From: Acidobacteriota bacterium
GTDB lineage: Bacteria; Acidobacteriota; Terriglobia; Acidiferrales; UBA7541
DNA: 48,084 nucleotides
NCBI GenBank assembly: GCA_003165465.1
Contig: PLUM01000067.1
Coordinates: forward strand, 11,910-59,993
Reading direction: 5' to 3'
The notes under the pieces are model-generated. The model saw nothing but the letters and a program-made list of their open reading frames with translations. It was not told where the DNA came from and ran no database searches. This document shows, piece by piece, positions 23,160 through 30,346 of the stretch. Each line of letters begins with the position of its first letter. Positions within the stretch are counted from its first letter, which is position 1. A program made the translations under genes and the position numbers.

Positions 23160-23248
23160 TTCGTGATTCGTGATTCGTGATTCGTGATTCGTGATTCGTG
23201 ATTCGTGATTCGTGATTCGTGATTCGTGATTCGTGATTCGTGATTCGT
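23158..23248 (+). repeat. Perfect heptanucleotide tandem array, (GATTCGT) x 13
   Basis: Thirteen uninterrupted copies of GATTCGT, followed by a partial GA. The first unit contributes two bases of the TGA stop of the ligJ-like gene. There are no spacers, so it is a simple-sequence repeat and not a CRISPR array. Copy number is likely to vary. Confidence 0.97.
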
Positions 23249-23308
23249 GAAAACCATGTTGGGATGGTCTGTTCTACGTTTCAGTGAGGTGAGGGATGGG
23301 AAGGTTGT

Positions 23309-23432
23309 GGGTGCCCCATCGTTGCGGTTTTTGCAAGGGTGGGGATTTTCAGGCTTTGCGTTTAGTGCCGCATTATCGGTTGGTGCGGCACCAACCCCCC
23401 ACCCTTTGAAAACCGCAAAGGGTGAGGCACCC
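23309..23432. repeat. Interspersed inverted repeat (GGGTGCCCCACCCTTT type)
   Basis: The left arm (GGGTGCCCCATCGTTGCGG...) and the right arm (complement of GGGTGCCTCACCCTTTGCGG) pair imperfectly over about 40 bp. The centre carries a second inverted pair, TTAGTGCCGC / TTGGTGCGGC. It fills most of the 461-bp non-coding gap between the ligJ-like and dioxygenase genes together with the heptanucleotide array. Confidence 0.7.
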
Positions 23433-23489
23433 GGGACCAAACCTTCCACCCACAAAACATTCTCTCCCACCCATGCGGGACAGTTTTTC

Positions 23490-23518
23490 TTGACGAACCG
23501 TGGTGGTTTCCGCACAAT
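23490..23518 (+). promoter_or_regulatory. Sigma70-type promoter of the ring-cleavage dioxygenase gene
   Basis: TTGACG (23490-23495), 17 bp, CACAAT (23513-23518): five of six and four of six consensus bases. It gives a leader of about 95 nt before the ATG at 23621. It means the dioxygenase need not depend on transcription through the repeats. Confidence 0.55.
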
Positions 23519-23620
23519 CAAGCGATTGGTGTTGTTCGAGAGTAAGTCACGCGAAGCCAGAGACATGAGTGTCGAGTGCCTGTCACCGGCGCGCCTTCTG
23601 ACGAAAACGAGGAAATCAAC

Positions 23621-24820
23621 ATGGGGAAAATCGTAGCGGCATTTGGAGCGGTACACGCACCGCAACTGTTTGTCCGTCCGCCGAGTGAAGACCCCGCGCA
23701 GCTCGACGCCGATATCGCCGCCCTGCGCCTGCTCGGCAAGGACTTGGACGAGACCAAGCCGGACGTGGCGATCGTAATCGGCAACGATCATATGGAGACG
23801 TTTTTCCTTTCCTCGGTTCCGACCTTTGCCATCATGTCCGGCGAGCGGGCCCACGCGGAATTTGCGCGCAAGACATACGATCTTCCCGTGCATCAAGGAC
23901 TCGCCGAAGACCTGCTCGACAAGCTGGTCAACGACGATTTTGATATGGCCTATTCGCAGGACGCCGTCCTCGGCCATGCGTTTGCCGCGATGTACGAATG
24001 GATTATTGAAGGACGGAAAATTCCCGTTGTCCCGATTTTCGTGAACGCCTACTTGCCGCCGCTGCCCACCGCGCGGCGCTGCGCGCAGTTGGGAAAATCC
24101 ATTGCCAAGGTGATCGCCGCGCGGCCGGAACGCGTCGCGGTCATTGCCAGCGGCGGGATGTCGCATTTCCCCGGCACGTGGAAATATCCGACGCCCGATT
24201 TTAACTTTGACTACTGGGCCATCGCCCAGATGGAAAAGGGAAACCACGAGGCGCTTTTGAGTCTAACCTCGCAACAGCTCGACGTCGTGGGAAATACCGA
24301 GATGCTGTCCTGGATGATCATGTTCGGAATGATCGGAAACCAGCCCGGAGAACTCATCACGTACCAGCCCACCTGGCACCATGGTCACGCGGTGATGCGT
24401 TTCCTGCCGGACAAGAGAACCGGAAAAGTTTCGGCGGAAGGCGCGAAGGGTCCGGCCACCTACAAGTTCAAGGGTTCGGAAGGATATGAGTTTTACAAGC
24501 ATCCTTCGCCCTCGGCCTACAAGCTGAACAAGATTCTCTACGATCTGCGATTCAAGCAGAGCATGCGCGTTCGCCTGATCAACGACATACCGGGCGTGGC
24601 GGCCGAGTACGGCTTGCCGCTGGAAGAAGCGAAAGTCCTGGAGACCTTGCAGGACGAGGACATCGAGAAATTCCGCAACGGCGCGGTTCATCCGCTGGTG
24701 AAGGCGGGGGCGCATCCGCTGGGAATGTGGATGAGCGTGATCGTGTTCCATGCGGAATTGCGCAGGCTGCGCGCGGCGGCCGCCAAGGGCGAATCGGATA
24801 TCGCCAGCGTGACACAGTAG
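23621..24820 (+). CDS. Extradiol ring-cleavage dioxygenase with fused LigB and LigA domains (gallate/protocatechuate 4,5-dioxygenase type)
   Basis: A 399-residue non-heme iron dioxygenase. The N-terminal LigB domain (about 1-270) has the iron-ligand candidates His12 ('FGAVHAPQLF') and His57 ('IGNDHMETFF'), plus a Glu in 'VGNTEMLSWMIMFGM'. 'ASGGMSHFPGTW' carries the likely catalytic His. The C-terminal ~100 residues ('LNKILYDLRFKQSMRVRLINDIPGV...HPLVKAGAHPLGMW') resemble the LigA alpha-subunit domain. A beta-alpha fusion of this size is the architecture of gallate dioxygenase (DesB/GalA), which yields 4-oxalomesaconate directly, the substrate of the upstream LigJ-like enzyme. ATG 23621 is chosen because GAGGA lies 7 bp before it and it places His12 as in LigB. 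The exact catechol substrate is inferred. Confidence 0.85.
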   Translation: MGKIVAAFGAVHAPQLFVRPPSEDPAQLDADIAALRLLGKDLDETKPDVAIVIGNDHMETFFLSSVPTFAIMSGERAHAEFARKTYDLPVHQGLAEDLLDKLVNDDFDMAYSQDAVLGHAFAAMYEWIIEGRKIPVVPIFVNAYLPPLPTARRCAQLGKSIAKVIAARPERVAVIASGGMSHFPGTWKYPTPDFNFDYWAIAQMEKGNHEALLSLTSQQLDVVGNTEMLSWMIMFGMIGNQPGELITYQPTWHHGHAVMRFLPDKRTGKVSAEGAKGPATYKFKGSEGYEFYKHPSPSAYKLNKILYDLRFKQSMRVRLINDIPGVAAEYGLPLEEAKVLETLQDEDIEKFRNGAVHPLVKAGAHPLGMWMSVIVFHAELRRLRAAAAKGESDIASVTQ

Positions 24821-24866
24821 TTTGTTTGTTGCACGATTGAGGCGTCGAATTTCGTGTTTGTTTTAC

Positions 24867-24938
24867 GTAGCGCGGGCTTCAGCCTGCGGGGTTTTGTTCT
24901 TGCACGCACGAAACCCCGCAGGCTGAAGCCCGCGCTAC
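24867..24938. repeat. Interspersed long inverted repeat (GTRGC-hairpin family), copy 3
   Basis: Perfect 25-bp arms: the left arm starts GTAGCGCGGGCTTCAGCCTG and the right arm is its complement ending GCCCGCGCTAC. Relative to copy 1, several base pairs have changed on both sides together. It lies between the dioxygenase and the alcohol dehydrogenase genes. Confidence 0.88.
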
Positions 24939-24988
24939 TCAGAAGCGCCAGTCATTCTTTTCATTTCACATTTTATTCCGGAGGAATC

Positions 24989-26011
24989 ATGCCCAGGATG
25001 CGGGCCGTTCAAGTGCTGCACGCGAAGGGACCGTTTCAACAGGTGGAGCGCGAAATTCCGGAGCCTAATGCCGGTGCGGTGCGCATTAAGGTGCAAGCCT
25101 GCGGCATCTGCCACAGTGATGAATACGCTAAGGAAGGTTCGCGGCCGGGCATCACGTATCCGCGCATTCCGGGACACGAGATTGCCGGTGTGATCGATGC
25201 CGTGGGCGCTGGGGTTCAGGGCTGGGAAGTCGGGCAGCGCGCCGGAGTGGGTTGGCATGGCGGCCATTGCGGCTACTGCGATTCCTGCCGCAGAGGCGAT
25301 TTTGTGACGTGCAGCAAGGCGCGGCAGATCACGGGCCTGACCTGCGATGGCGGTTACACCGAGTACATGCTGATTTCCGCCGCAGCCGTGGCCGCGATTC
25401 CCGACGAAATTTCGGCCACGGATGCGGCTCCCTTGTTCTGCGCGGGCGTCACCACGTTCAACGCCCTGCGAAACAGCGGCGCGCGGCCCGGCGATGCGGT
25501 CGCCATCCTCGGCCTCGGAGGACTCGGCCATTTGGGCGTTCAGTTCGCGGCCAAGATGGGTTTTGAAACCATCGCCATCGCGCGAGGAAAAGAGAAAGAG
25601 CCGTTCGCCAAAAAGCTCGGCGCAAAACACTACCTCGATAGCGAATCGCACAACGTTGCAGCAGAACTGGAAAAGCTAGGCGGAGCCAGAGTTATCCTCT
25701 CGACCGTGACCAGCGGGAAAGCGGTCAACGCCCTCCTGGGCGGCATGGGCATCAACGGAAAGACCGTACTTGTCGGCAATCCCGATCAGCCGCTGGAAAT
25801 TACCGGACGCCTCCTCATTGCCGGGCGCCGCTCGATCAGCGGCTGGCCCTCCGGCTCACCGATCGATTCGCAGGACACACTGGACTTCTGCGCGCTCACG
25901 GGCGTGCGTCCCATGACCGAAGTGTTTCCGCTCGAACGCGCGCCCGAGGCCTACGACCGGATGTTAAGCGGGAAAGCGCGTTTCCGCGCGGTGTTGTCCA
26001 CCGGCCTTTAG
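24989..26011 (+). CDS. Zinc-dependent alcohol dehydrogenase (MDR superfamily)
   Basis: A 340-residue zinc alcohol dehydrogenase. Catalytic zinc ligands are in 'CGICHSDEY' and 'PGHEIAGVID'; the structural zinc site is 'CGYCDSCRRGDFVTC'. The NAD(P) Rossmann motif is 'AILGLGGLGHLGVQFAAKMG'. This is the AdhP/class of tetrameric or dimeric bacterial enzymes that oxidise primary alcohols or reduce aldehydes. CGGAGGA lies 5 bp before ATG 24989, a very strong start; an upstream in-frame extension would run through the interspersed repeat and is rejected. It follows the aromatic genes on the same strand, but a repeat separates them. The substrate is unknown. Confidence 0.93.
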   Translation: MPRMRAVQVLHAKGPFQQVEREIPEPNAGAVRIKVQACGICHSDEYAKEGSRPGITYPRIPGHEIAGVIDAVGAGVQGWEVGQRAGVGWHGGHCGYCDSCRRGDFVTCSKARQITGLTCDGGYTEYMLISAAAVAAIPDEISATDAAPLFCAGVTTFNALRNSGARPGDAVAILGLGGLGHLGVQFAAKMGFETIAIARGKEKEPFAKKLGAKHYLDSESHNVAAELEKLGGARVILSTVTSGKAVNALLGGMGINGKTVLVGNPDQPLEITGRLLIAGRRSISGWPSGSPIDSQDTLDFCALTGVRPMTEVFPLERAPEAYDRMLSGKARFRAVLSTGL

Positions 26012-26125
26012 AAGAGCTCAGGCGATTTAGCCGATGTCCTCTTCGCCGGGCTCATCGGCTGCATTCACTTCGAAGACTGCGATCACTGGTTCCAGGTTCG
26101 CTTCCACGAATTTGGCTGTCTCAAA

Positions 26126-26278
26126 TCAATCTTCGATGATTTCCCGCTCGACGGGAACGGCTTGGGTCGCCTGTTTCCTGGAGGCGTGTGTCCGGGCACG
26201 TGCATGTTTCTTGCCCCGAGTGCTTTTCCCCGCTGGTTTTGCGTGCCGCATCCTTCTTCTGGCTACTTTGGCTTTCAT
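26126..26278 (-). CDS. Small basic protein of 50 residues, possibly the front part of a gene broken by a TGA
   Basis: ATG 26278 is preceded by GAGG and opens a very basic frame (MKAKVARRRMRHAKPAGKST..., then VPVEREIIED) that stops at TGA 26128-26126. The same frame stays open after that stop for another 32 acidic codons (FETAKFVEANLEPVIAVFE..., ending EPGEEDIG) up to TAA at 26027. So either this is a 50-residue basic protein or an 83-residue gene with a basic front and acidic tail that has acquired one nonsense codon. No family is recognised. It is convergent with the alcohol dehydrogenase gene. Confidence 0.4.
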   Translation of the reverse strand: MKAKVARRRMRHAKPAGKSTRGKKHARARTHASRKQATQAVPVEREIIED

Positions 26279-26452
26279 GGCGCGTACCTCGCTTTTCCTT
26301 GAATATTGGACTCCGCGGATCAGTTCATCTTCGGGCCTGCGCTAGAACCACTTGCTGGCTTTCTTTCATCTTCTTTGCCCGGACGCTGCATCGGCGATTC
26401 AACGTATAGAAGATTGCGCAATATGCGGCCATGACGCAGGGCACGATGCCTC

Positions 26453-26466
26453 GTGATAAAAATCAC
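26453..26466. promoter_or_regulatory. Candidate Crp/Fnr-family binding site before the ACT gene
   Basis: GTGATAAAAATCAC, a perfect GTGAT-N4-ATCAC dyad, 50 bp before the ATG at 26516. The same arms occur at 32258-32271. It fits the recognition helix of the Crp/Fnr protein encoded at 32868-33584. Confidence 0.55.
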
Positions 26467-26515
26467 ATCTTGAATTGCTTCCAGGGTGCTAGGTTTCGTT
26501 CATGAGGAAACCGCA

Positions 26516-26923
26516 ATGCCCAAGATGTGAATTGTCTCCCGCAAAGAGCGGGAACTGAGCATCACGTGTGAAGACCGTCCGGGAACGCTCTCTCACCTTT
26601 CGAAACTTCTTGGCGATGCGAAGGTGAAAATTATGGCGACGAGTTGCACGACGTCAGGCGTGCAAGGCTTCGTTCGAGCTGTTGTTGACGATGTTCCGCG
26701 TGCAAGGAAGGTTCTGGACCGCGAGCATATTTCCTACACGGAGCATGATGTTCTCTACGTGGAACTGCAAAACTTGTCCGGAGCTCTGGCGGGCCTGTCA
26801 GAAAAACTTGCGGCGCAAAATATCAATGTCACGTCCGCCTACGGCGCCGCGCCCAAGGGCAGCAGGAAGGCCATCGTCATTTTTAGAGTGTCCGATCTCG
26901 ATAAGGATGCGAGCATTCGATAG
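26516..26923 (+). CDS. Tandem ACT-domain protein interrupted by an in-frame TGA at codon 5
   Basis: The frame ATG-CCC-AAG-ATG-TGA starts at 26516, with GAGGA ideally placed 7 bp upstream. It then continues without further stops to 26923. After the TGA it encodes about 130 residues: 'ELSITCEDRPGTLSHLSKLLGDAKVKIMATSC' and 'VLYVELQNLSGALAGLSEKLAAQNINVTSAYG' are two ACT domains, ligand-binding modules found alone in small regulatory proteins. The only full-length alternatives are GTG 26624 or ATG 26633, both of which would cut off the first beta strand and helix of ACT domain 1. So the gene is either a recent nonsense mutant, uses a non-standard start (such as ATT 26531), or contains a sequence error. 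A Crp/Fnr-type site lies 50 bp upstream. Confidence 0.65.
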
Positions 26924-26935
26924 GCGCAGGTTTTA

Positions 26936-27016
26936 GTAGCACAGGCTCTTCGACCTGTGTGGTTTTGATTTGCGGCAAGCGAAAGTCAAAAGAACACAGG
27001 CTGAAGCGTGTGCTAC
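26936..27016. repeat. Interspersed long inverted repeat (GTRGC-hairpin family), copy 4
   Basis: Begins GTAGCACAGGCTCTTCGACC and ends AAGCGTGTGCTAC. The arms are less well paired than in copies 1-3, and the spacer is nearly the reverse complement of that in copy 2. It ends 13 bp before the chosen RecQ start. Confidence 0.8.
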
Positions 27017-27029
27017 TGGATTTGCCGGG

Positions 27030-29000
27030 ATGGACCGCATCGCTCCGTGGTTCTATACTCCTTCCGTGCCTTCCGAGAATGAATTGCTGACACCGCTTCG
27101 CCGTTACTGGGGATATGACGCGTTTCGTCCCTTGCAGGAGCGCATTGTGCGCAGCCTGCTGGGCGGGCGGGACGCATGCGTCGTCATGCCGACGGGCGGA
27201 GGCAAGTCTCTCTGTTACCAGTTGCCCGCCGCGATGTCGCCGGAGCAAACCGTCATCGTGATCTCTCCGTTGATCGCGCTGATGGAAGATCAGGTCGCGC
27301 AGCTGGGCCAAATGGGAATTTCGGCGGCGCTCCTGAACAGTTCAATTACGGCCACGCAACAGGCCAAGGTGATCGAAAAGGCGCGCGCCGGAGCCTATCG
27401 ACTCCTGTATCTTTCGCCGGAGCGTCTGGCGCGGGAAGACACCATCGAGTGGCTGCGGGGCGTGCCGATCTTGTTCTTCGCGATTGACGAAGCGCATTGC
27501 ATTTCGGAATGGGGCCACGAATTCCGGCCGGATTACCGCCTGCTCAGCCGCTTGCGCAAGCACTTTCCGGATCGCGCCATCGCGGCGTTTACGGCGAGCG
27601 CCACGCAACGCGTGCGCCACGATATCATCCGGCAACTCGAACTGCGCGAGCCGCACAAATACATTGCCAGCTTCCATCGCCCGAATTTGCGCTACGTGGT
27701 GAGGGCCTGCGACGCCAGCGCGCAAACGGAACTTCTGCTGCGCGCGGTGCGCAGTTACGGAAATGAAAACATCATCGTCTATGCGCCCACCATCGCGAAA
27801 GTCGAATCCACGGTGGATCTTTTGCAGGAGCGGGGAATTCCCGCGATTGCCTACCACGGGCAGATGAGCGCCGCCGACCGCAGGCGCAATCAGGAGCGCT
27901 GGATGGCGGACGAAGTGCGCGTGATGGTCGGCACGATCGCCTTCGGCCTGGGCATCAACAAGGCGGCCGTGCGCGCCGTGATTCATCTCTCGCTACCGAA
28001 ATCCATCGAGCAGTATTACCAGGAGGCGGGCCGCGGCGGACGTGACGGCCTTCCGGCGGATTGTGTGATGCTCTGGCAGAAGAAGGATGCGGGTTTGCAT
28101 GCGTACTTCATCGGCGAGATCAACGATCCGGAGGAAAGGAAGCGCGCCTGGCAGCGCTATGGCGAAATCAAAGAGTTTGTGGAAGCGAACGATTGCCGCC
28201 ACCAGAGCATCTGCTCGCATTTTGGCGAGAATAAAAAGTGGGCCTCCTGCGGCGCCTGCGATGCCTGCGGTTACGAACCCGCATGGCTGTCCGCGCCGGT
28301 GGCGAAATCCGTCCCCCAGCGGAAGCGGTCCAAGTCCCGGTCTTACGATCCCGTTGATGTTCCGGCGAGGCGTTCGTGGGAAATGCCCGAGCCCGCGCCG
28401 GAGCGGACGAAGGAAACGTCCACCGTCGACCCGAATTTGCGCGAACTGATGCGCGAGTGGAGAAGGGAGACCGCGAAGGAACAGGAAGTCCCGGCCTTCG
28501 TCGTGATGCATGACACGACGCTCGACGAGGTCTGCGCCGTTCGCCCCAGTTCGACGCTCGCCCTTTTGCGAATTACCGGCATCGGCGAACGAAAGGCCCA
28601 GATGTACGGCCGCCAGATTCTGGACGTCCTCAAACGGTTTGACGCCGGAGAGCGCGCCACGGCTCCGGATAAAAAGACGACGCCCACCGAGGAAACGATT
28701 GCGCTGATTCAAGAAGGGAAAACGCTGGATGAAATCGCCTCGATTCGAGGGCGCAGGCGCTCGACCATTGTCAGCACGGTGTCGGACCTTGTGGAGCGCG
28801 GACTGGTGGAGTTTCAGAGCGGTTGGGTCGAAGAGGACAGGCAAAAACAAATTGAATCGGCGGCCGCGAATCTTGGATTGGATAAAATCACGCCGATCAA
28901 GGAAGCCCTGCCGCCGGATTACACGTACGATGAAATTCGCCTTGTCGTTGCCAACCTGCGCCAGCAGCAGGGCGGCCAATCCTTCACTGCCGCGACGTGA
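27030..29000 (+). CDS. recQ: ATP-dependent DNA helicase RecQ
   Basis: A 656-residue superfamily 2 helicase that unwinds DNA 3'-5' in recombination and fork repair. Domains in order: helicase core with Walker A 'MPTGGGKSLCYQLP' (about 52-65) and 'AIDEAHCISEWGHEFRPDY' (DEAH box, about 150). Motifs IV-VI follow, with 'YHGQMSAADRR' and 'QYYQEAGRGGRDG'. Then comes the zinc-binding RQC region ('CRHQSICSHFGENKKWASCGACDAC'), an HRDC-like domain ('LRELMREWRRETAKEQEVPAFVVMHDTTL'), and a C-terminal helix-turn-helix ('ETIALIQEGKTLDEIASIRGRRRSTIVS'). ATG 27030 lacks a clear ribosome-binding site; GTG 27066 is an alternative. It is convergent with the MFS gene. Confidence 0.95.
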   Translation: MDRIAPWFYTPSVPSENELLTPLRRYWGYDAFRPLQERIVRSLLGGRDACVVMPTGGGKSLCYQLPAAMSPEQTVIVISPLIALMEDQVAQLGQMGISAALLNSSITATQQAKVIEKARAGAYRLLYLSPERLAREDTIEWLRGVPILFFAIDEAHCISEWGHEFRPDYRLLSRLRKHFPDRAIAAFTASATQRVRHDIIRQLELREPHKYIASFHRPNLRYVVRACDASAQTELLLRAVRSYGNENIIVYAPTIAKVESTVDLLQERGIPAIAYHGQMSAADRRRNQERWMADEVRVMVGTIAFGLGINKAAVRAVIHLSLPKSIEQYYQEAGRGGRDGLPADCVMLWQKKDAGLHAYFIGEINDPEERKRAWQRYGEIKEFVEANDCRHQSICSHFGENKKWASCGACDACGYEPAWLSAPVAKSVPQRKRSKSRSYDPVDVPARRSWEMPEPAPERTKETSTVDPNLRELMREWRRETAKEQEVPAFVVMHDTTLDEVCAVRPSSTLALLRITGIGERKAQMYGRQILDVLKRFDAGERATAPDKKTTPTEETIALIQEGKTLDEIASIRGRRRSTIVSTVSDLVERGLVEFQSGWVEEDRQKQIESAAANLGLDKITPIKEALPPDYTYDEIRLVVANLRQQQGGQSFTAAT

Positions 29001-29022
29001 TGCGCCGCTCGAAAGAGTCGGG

Positions 29023-30261
29023 TCAAGCGCGGGATTGCGCGAGTAACGCCTCGTCCGGCGCGTCTTCCCGCAGCGTGACCATTTCGAGATTGCCCATCAT
29101 GCGGTGAATGATGAACCACGCGATAATGTAGAAGCAGCTCATTCCCATCAGCACCGGCACATAGCCAATGTGCGGGATCACGGTTCCGGGAATGATTCCC
29201 GAAAATAACGCGCCGCCCAGCCCTCCGAGGCACACGCCAAAACCGTTGGCGCTGCCCACGGCTTGCGAAGGAAACACATCGGCGGGCATGATGAAAAGAT
29301 TCGTCATCCAGGCCTGATGCGTGGCGGTGGCCAGGCCAAACAGCAGGACCGCGAGCCGCACGTCTTGGACCACGACGCCCAGCGTGCACGCTGGCATGAC
29401 AATCGCGCAAAAAAGCAACGTCATCTTGCGCGCCTTGCCGACCGTCCAGCCGCGTTTCATCAGGAAACTGGAGACAACGCCTCCCATCAAGGCGCCAACC
29501 GCCGAAATGCTGTACACAATCATCAGCGCCATGCCGCGCCGTTGCGGAGTGAAGTGGCGAACGTCGGTAAGATACGTCGGCAGCCAGAATAGATAGAACC
29601 ACCAAACCGGATCGGTTAGAAATTTCGCCAGGCCATAGCCCCAGGCCTGCTTGTACTTCATCACCTCGCCGATTGTCAGTTTCGCCCGCGCCGCCACGCC
29701 GGTTTGCTTCGGCAGGCGATAGGTCAGAAACCAAAAGGGCAGCCAGAGGAATCCAAGCCCGCCCATGATGGCGAAGCACACCTGCCATCCCAGCGTGAAT
29801 GCAATCAGGATGAACAGTGGCGGCCCGAAAATATTGGCCAGATTGGTGCCCGCGTTCACGATGCCCATGGCCGTGGCGCGTTCGTCGGGAGGAAACCATT
29901 CCGCGGCGGCCTTGCTGCAAGCGGGGAAATTGGCGGACTCGCCAAAACCAAGCACGGTGCGAAACAATCCAAATTGAAATGCGCTTCCCGCGAACGCATT
30001 GAGCATGGCCGCGAGCGACCACACGGCCGCCGCGATGCCGTAGCCAACCCTCGTGCCATAGCGGTCCAGCAGCTTGCCGCCGAGAAGCGATCCTCCCGCA
30101 TACGCGAACTGGAAGACCATCTGGATTGTGCCGTAGGCTTGCAGGCCGAAATGAAATTTGTCGCGAATCTCCGGAAGAATCACGCCGAGAATCGCGCGGT
30201 CCAGATAGTTGATGGTAGTCGCAAAGAACAGGAGGCTGACGATCACCCAGCGCATGCGCAT
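29023..30261 (-). CDS. MFS transporter, anion:cation symporter (ACS, hexuronate/ExuT-like) family
   Basis: A 412-residue major facilitator with twelve hydrophobic segments. The signature 'TTINYLDRAILGVILPEI' near the N terminus, 'GKLLDRYGTRVGYGIAAAVWSLAAML' (the motif-A loop), and 'FRTVLGFGESANFPACSKAAAEWFPPDERATAMGI' are diagnostic of the ACS branch, which imports hexuronates, galactonate and related organic anions with protons. The exact substrate cannot be assigned. It stands alone, converging with recQ (22-bp gap) and followed upstream by the HAD-HerA gene on the same strand. An ATG two codons later is equally possible. Confidence 0.92.
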   Translation of the reverse strand: MRMRWVIVSLLFFATTINYLDRAILGVILPEIRDKFHFGLQAYGTIQMVFQFAYAGGSLLGGKLLDRYGTRVGYGIAAAVWSLAAMLNAFAGSAFQFGLFRTVLGFGESANFPACSKAAAEWFPPDERATAMGIVNAGTNLANIFGPPLFILIAFTLGWQVCFAIMGGLGFLWLPFWFLTYRLPKQTGVAARAKLTIGEVMKYKQAWGYGLAKFLTDPVWWFYLFWLPTYLTDVRHFTPQRRGMALMIVYSISAVGALMGGVVSSFLMKRGWTVGKARKMTLLFCAIVMPACTLGVVVQDVRLAVLLFGLATATHQAWMTNLFIMPADVFPSQAVGSANGFGVCLGGLGGALFSGIIPGTVIPHIGYVPVLMGMSCFYIIAWFIIHRMMGNLEMVTLREDAPDEALLAQSRA

Positions 30262-30327
30262 TTGTGACTATCATACTGTATGTTTCACCTTGCACGGCTC
30301 AAAATCCCAGTGAATTGCAAACGGAAA

Positions 30328-30346
30328 GTAGCGCGGCCCGCGCTAC
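30328..30346. repeat. Degenerate palindrome GTAGCGCGG-CCCGCGCTAC
   Basis: A 19-bp palindrome with one central mismatch. Its ends are those of the GTRGC-hairpin repeats, so it looks like an arm-to-arm collapsed copy. It overlaps the last codon and TAG stop (30345-30343) of the HAD-HerA gene. Confidence 0.55.

Noticed and set aside
23158..23248. A possible CRISPR array in the heptanucleotide repeat region.
   Set aside because: The units are 7 bp and directly adjacent with no spacers, and no cas genes are present.
26034..26409. Two overlapping plus-strand frames of 103 and 73 codons after the alcohol dehydrogenase gene.
   Set aside because: They lack ribosome-binding sites and family motifs; the minus strand at this place holds the more convincing small basic frame.
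26528..26530. Selenocysteine or genome-wide recoding of TGA to explain the two in-frame TGA codons.
   Set aside because: TGA ends several intact genes here (phosphatase at 5199, STAS at 33581, toxin at 47562), and no SECIS-like stem-loop is evident just after either codon.
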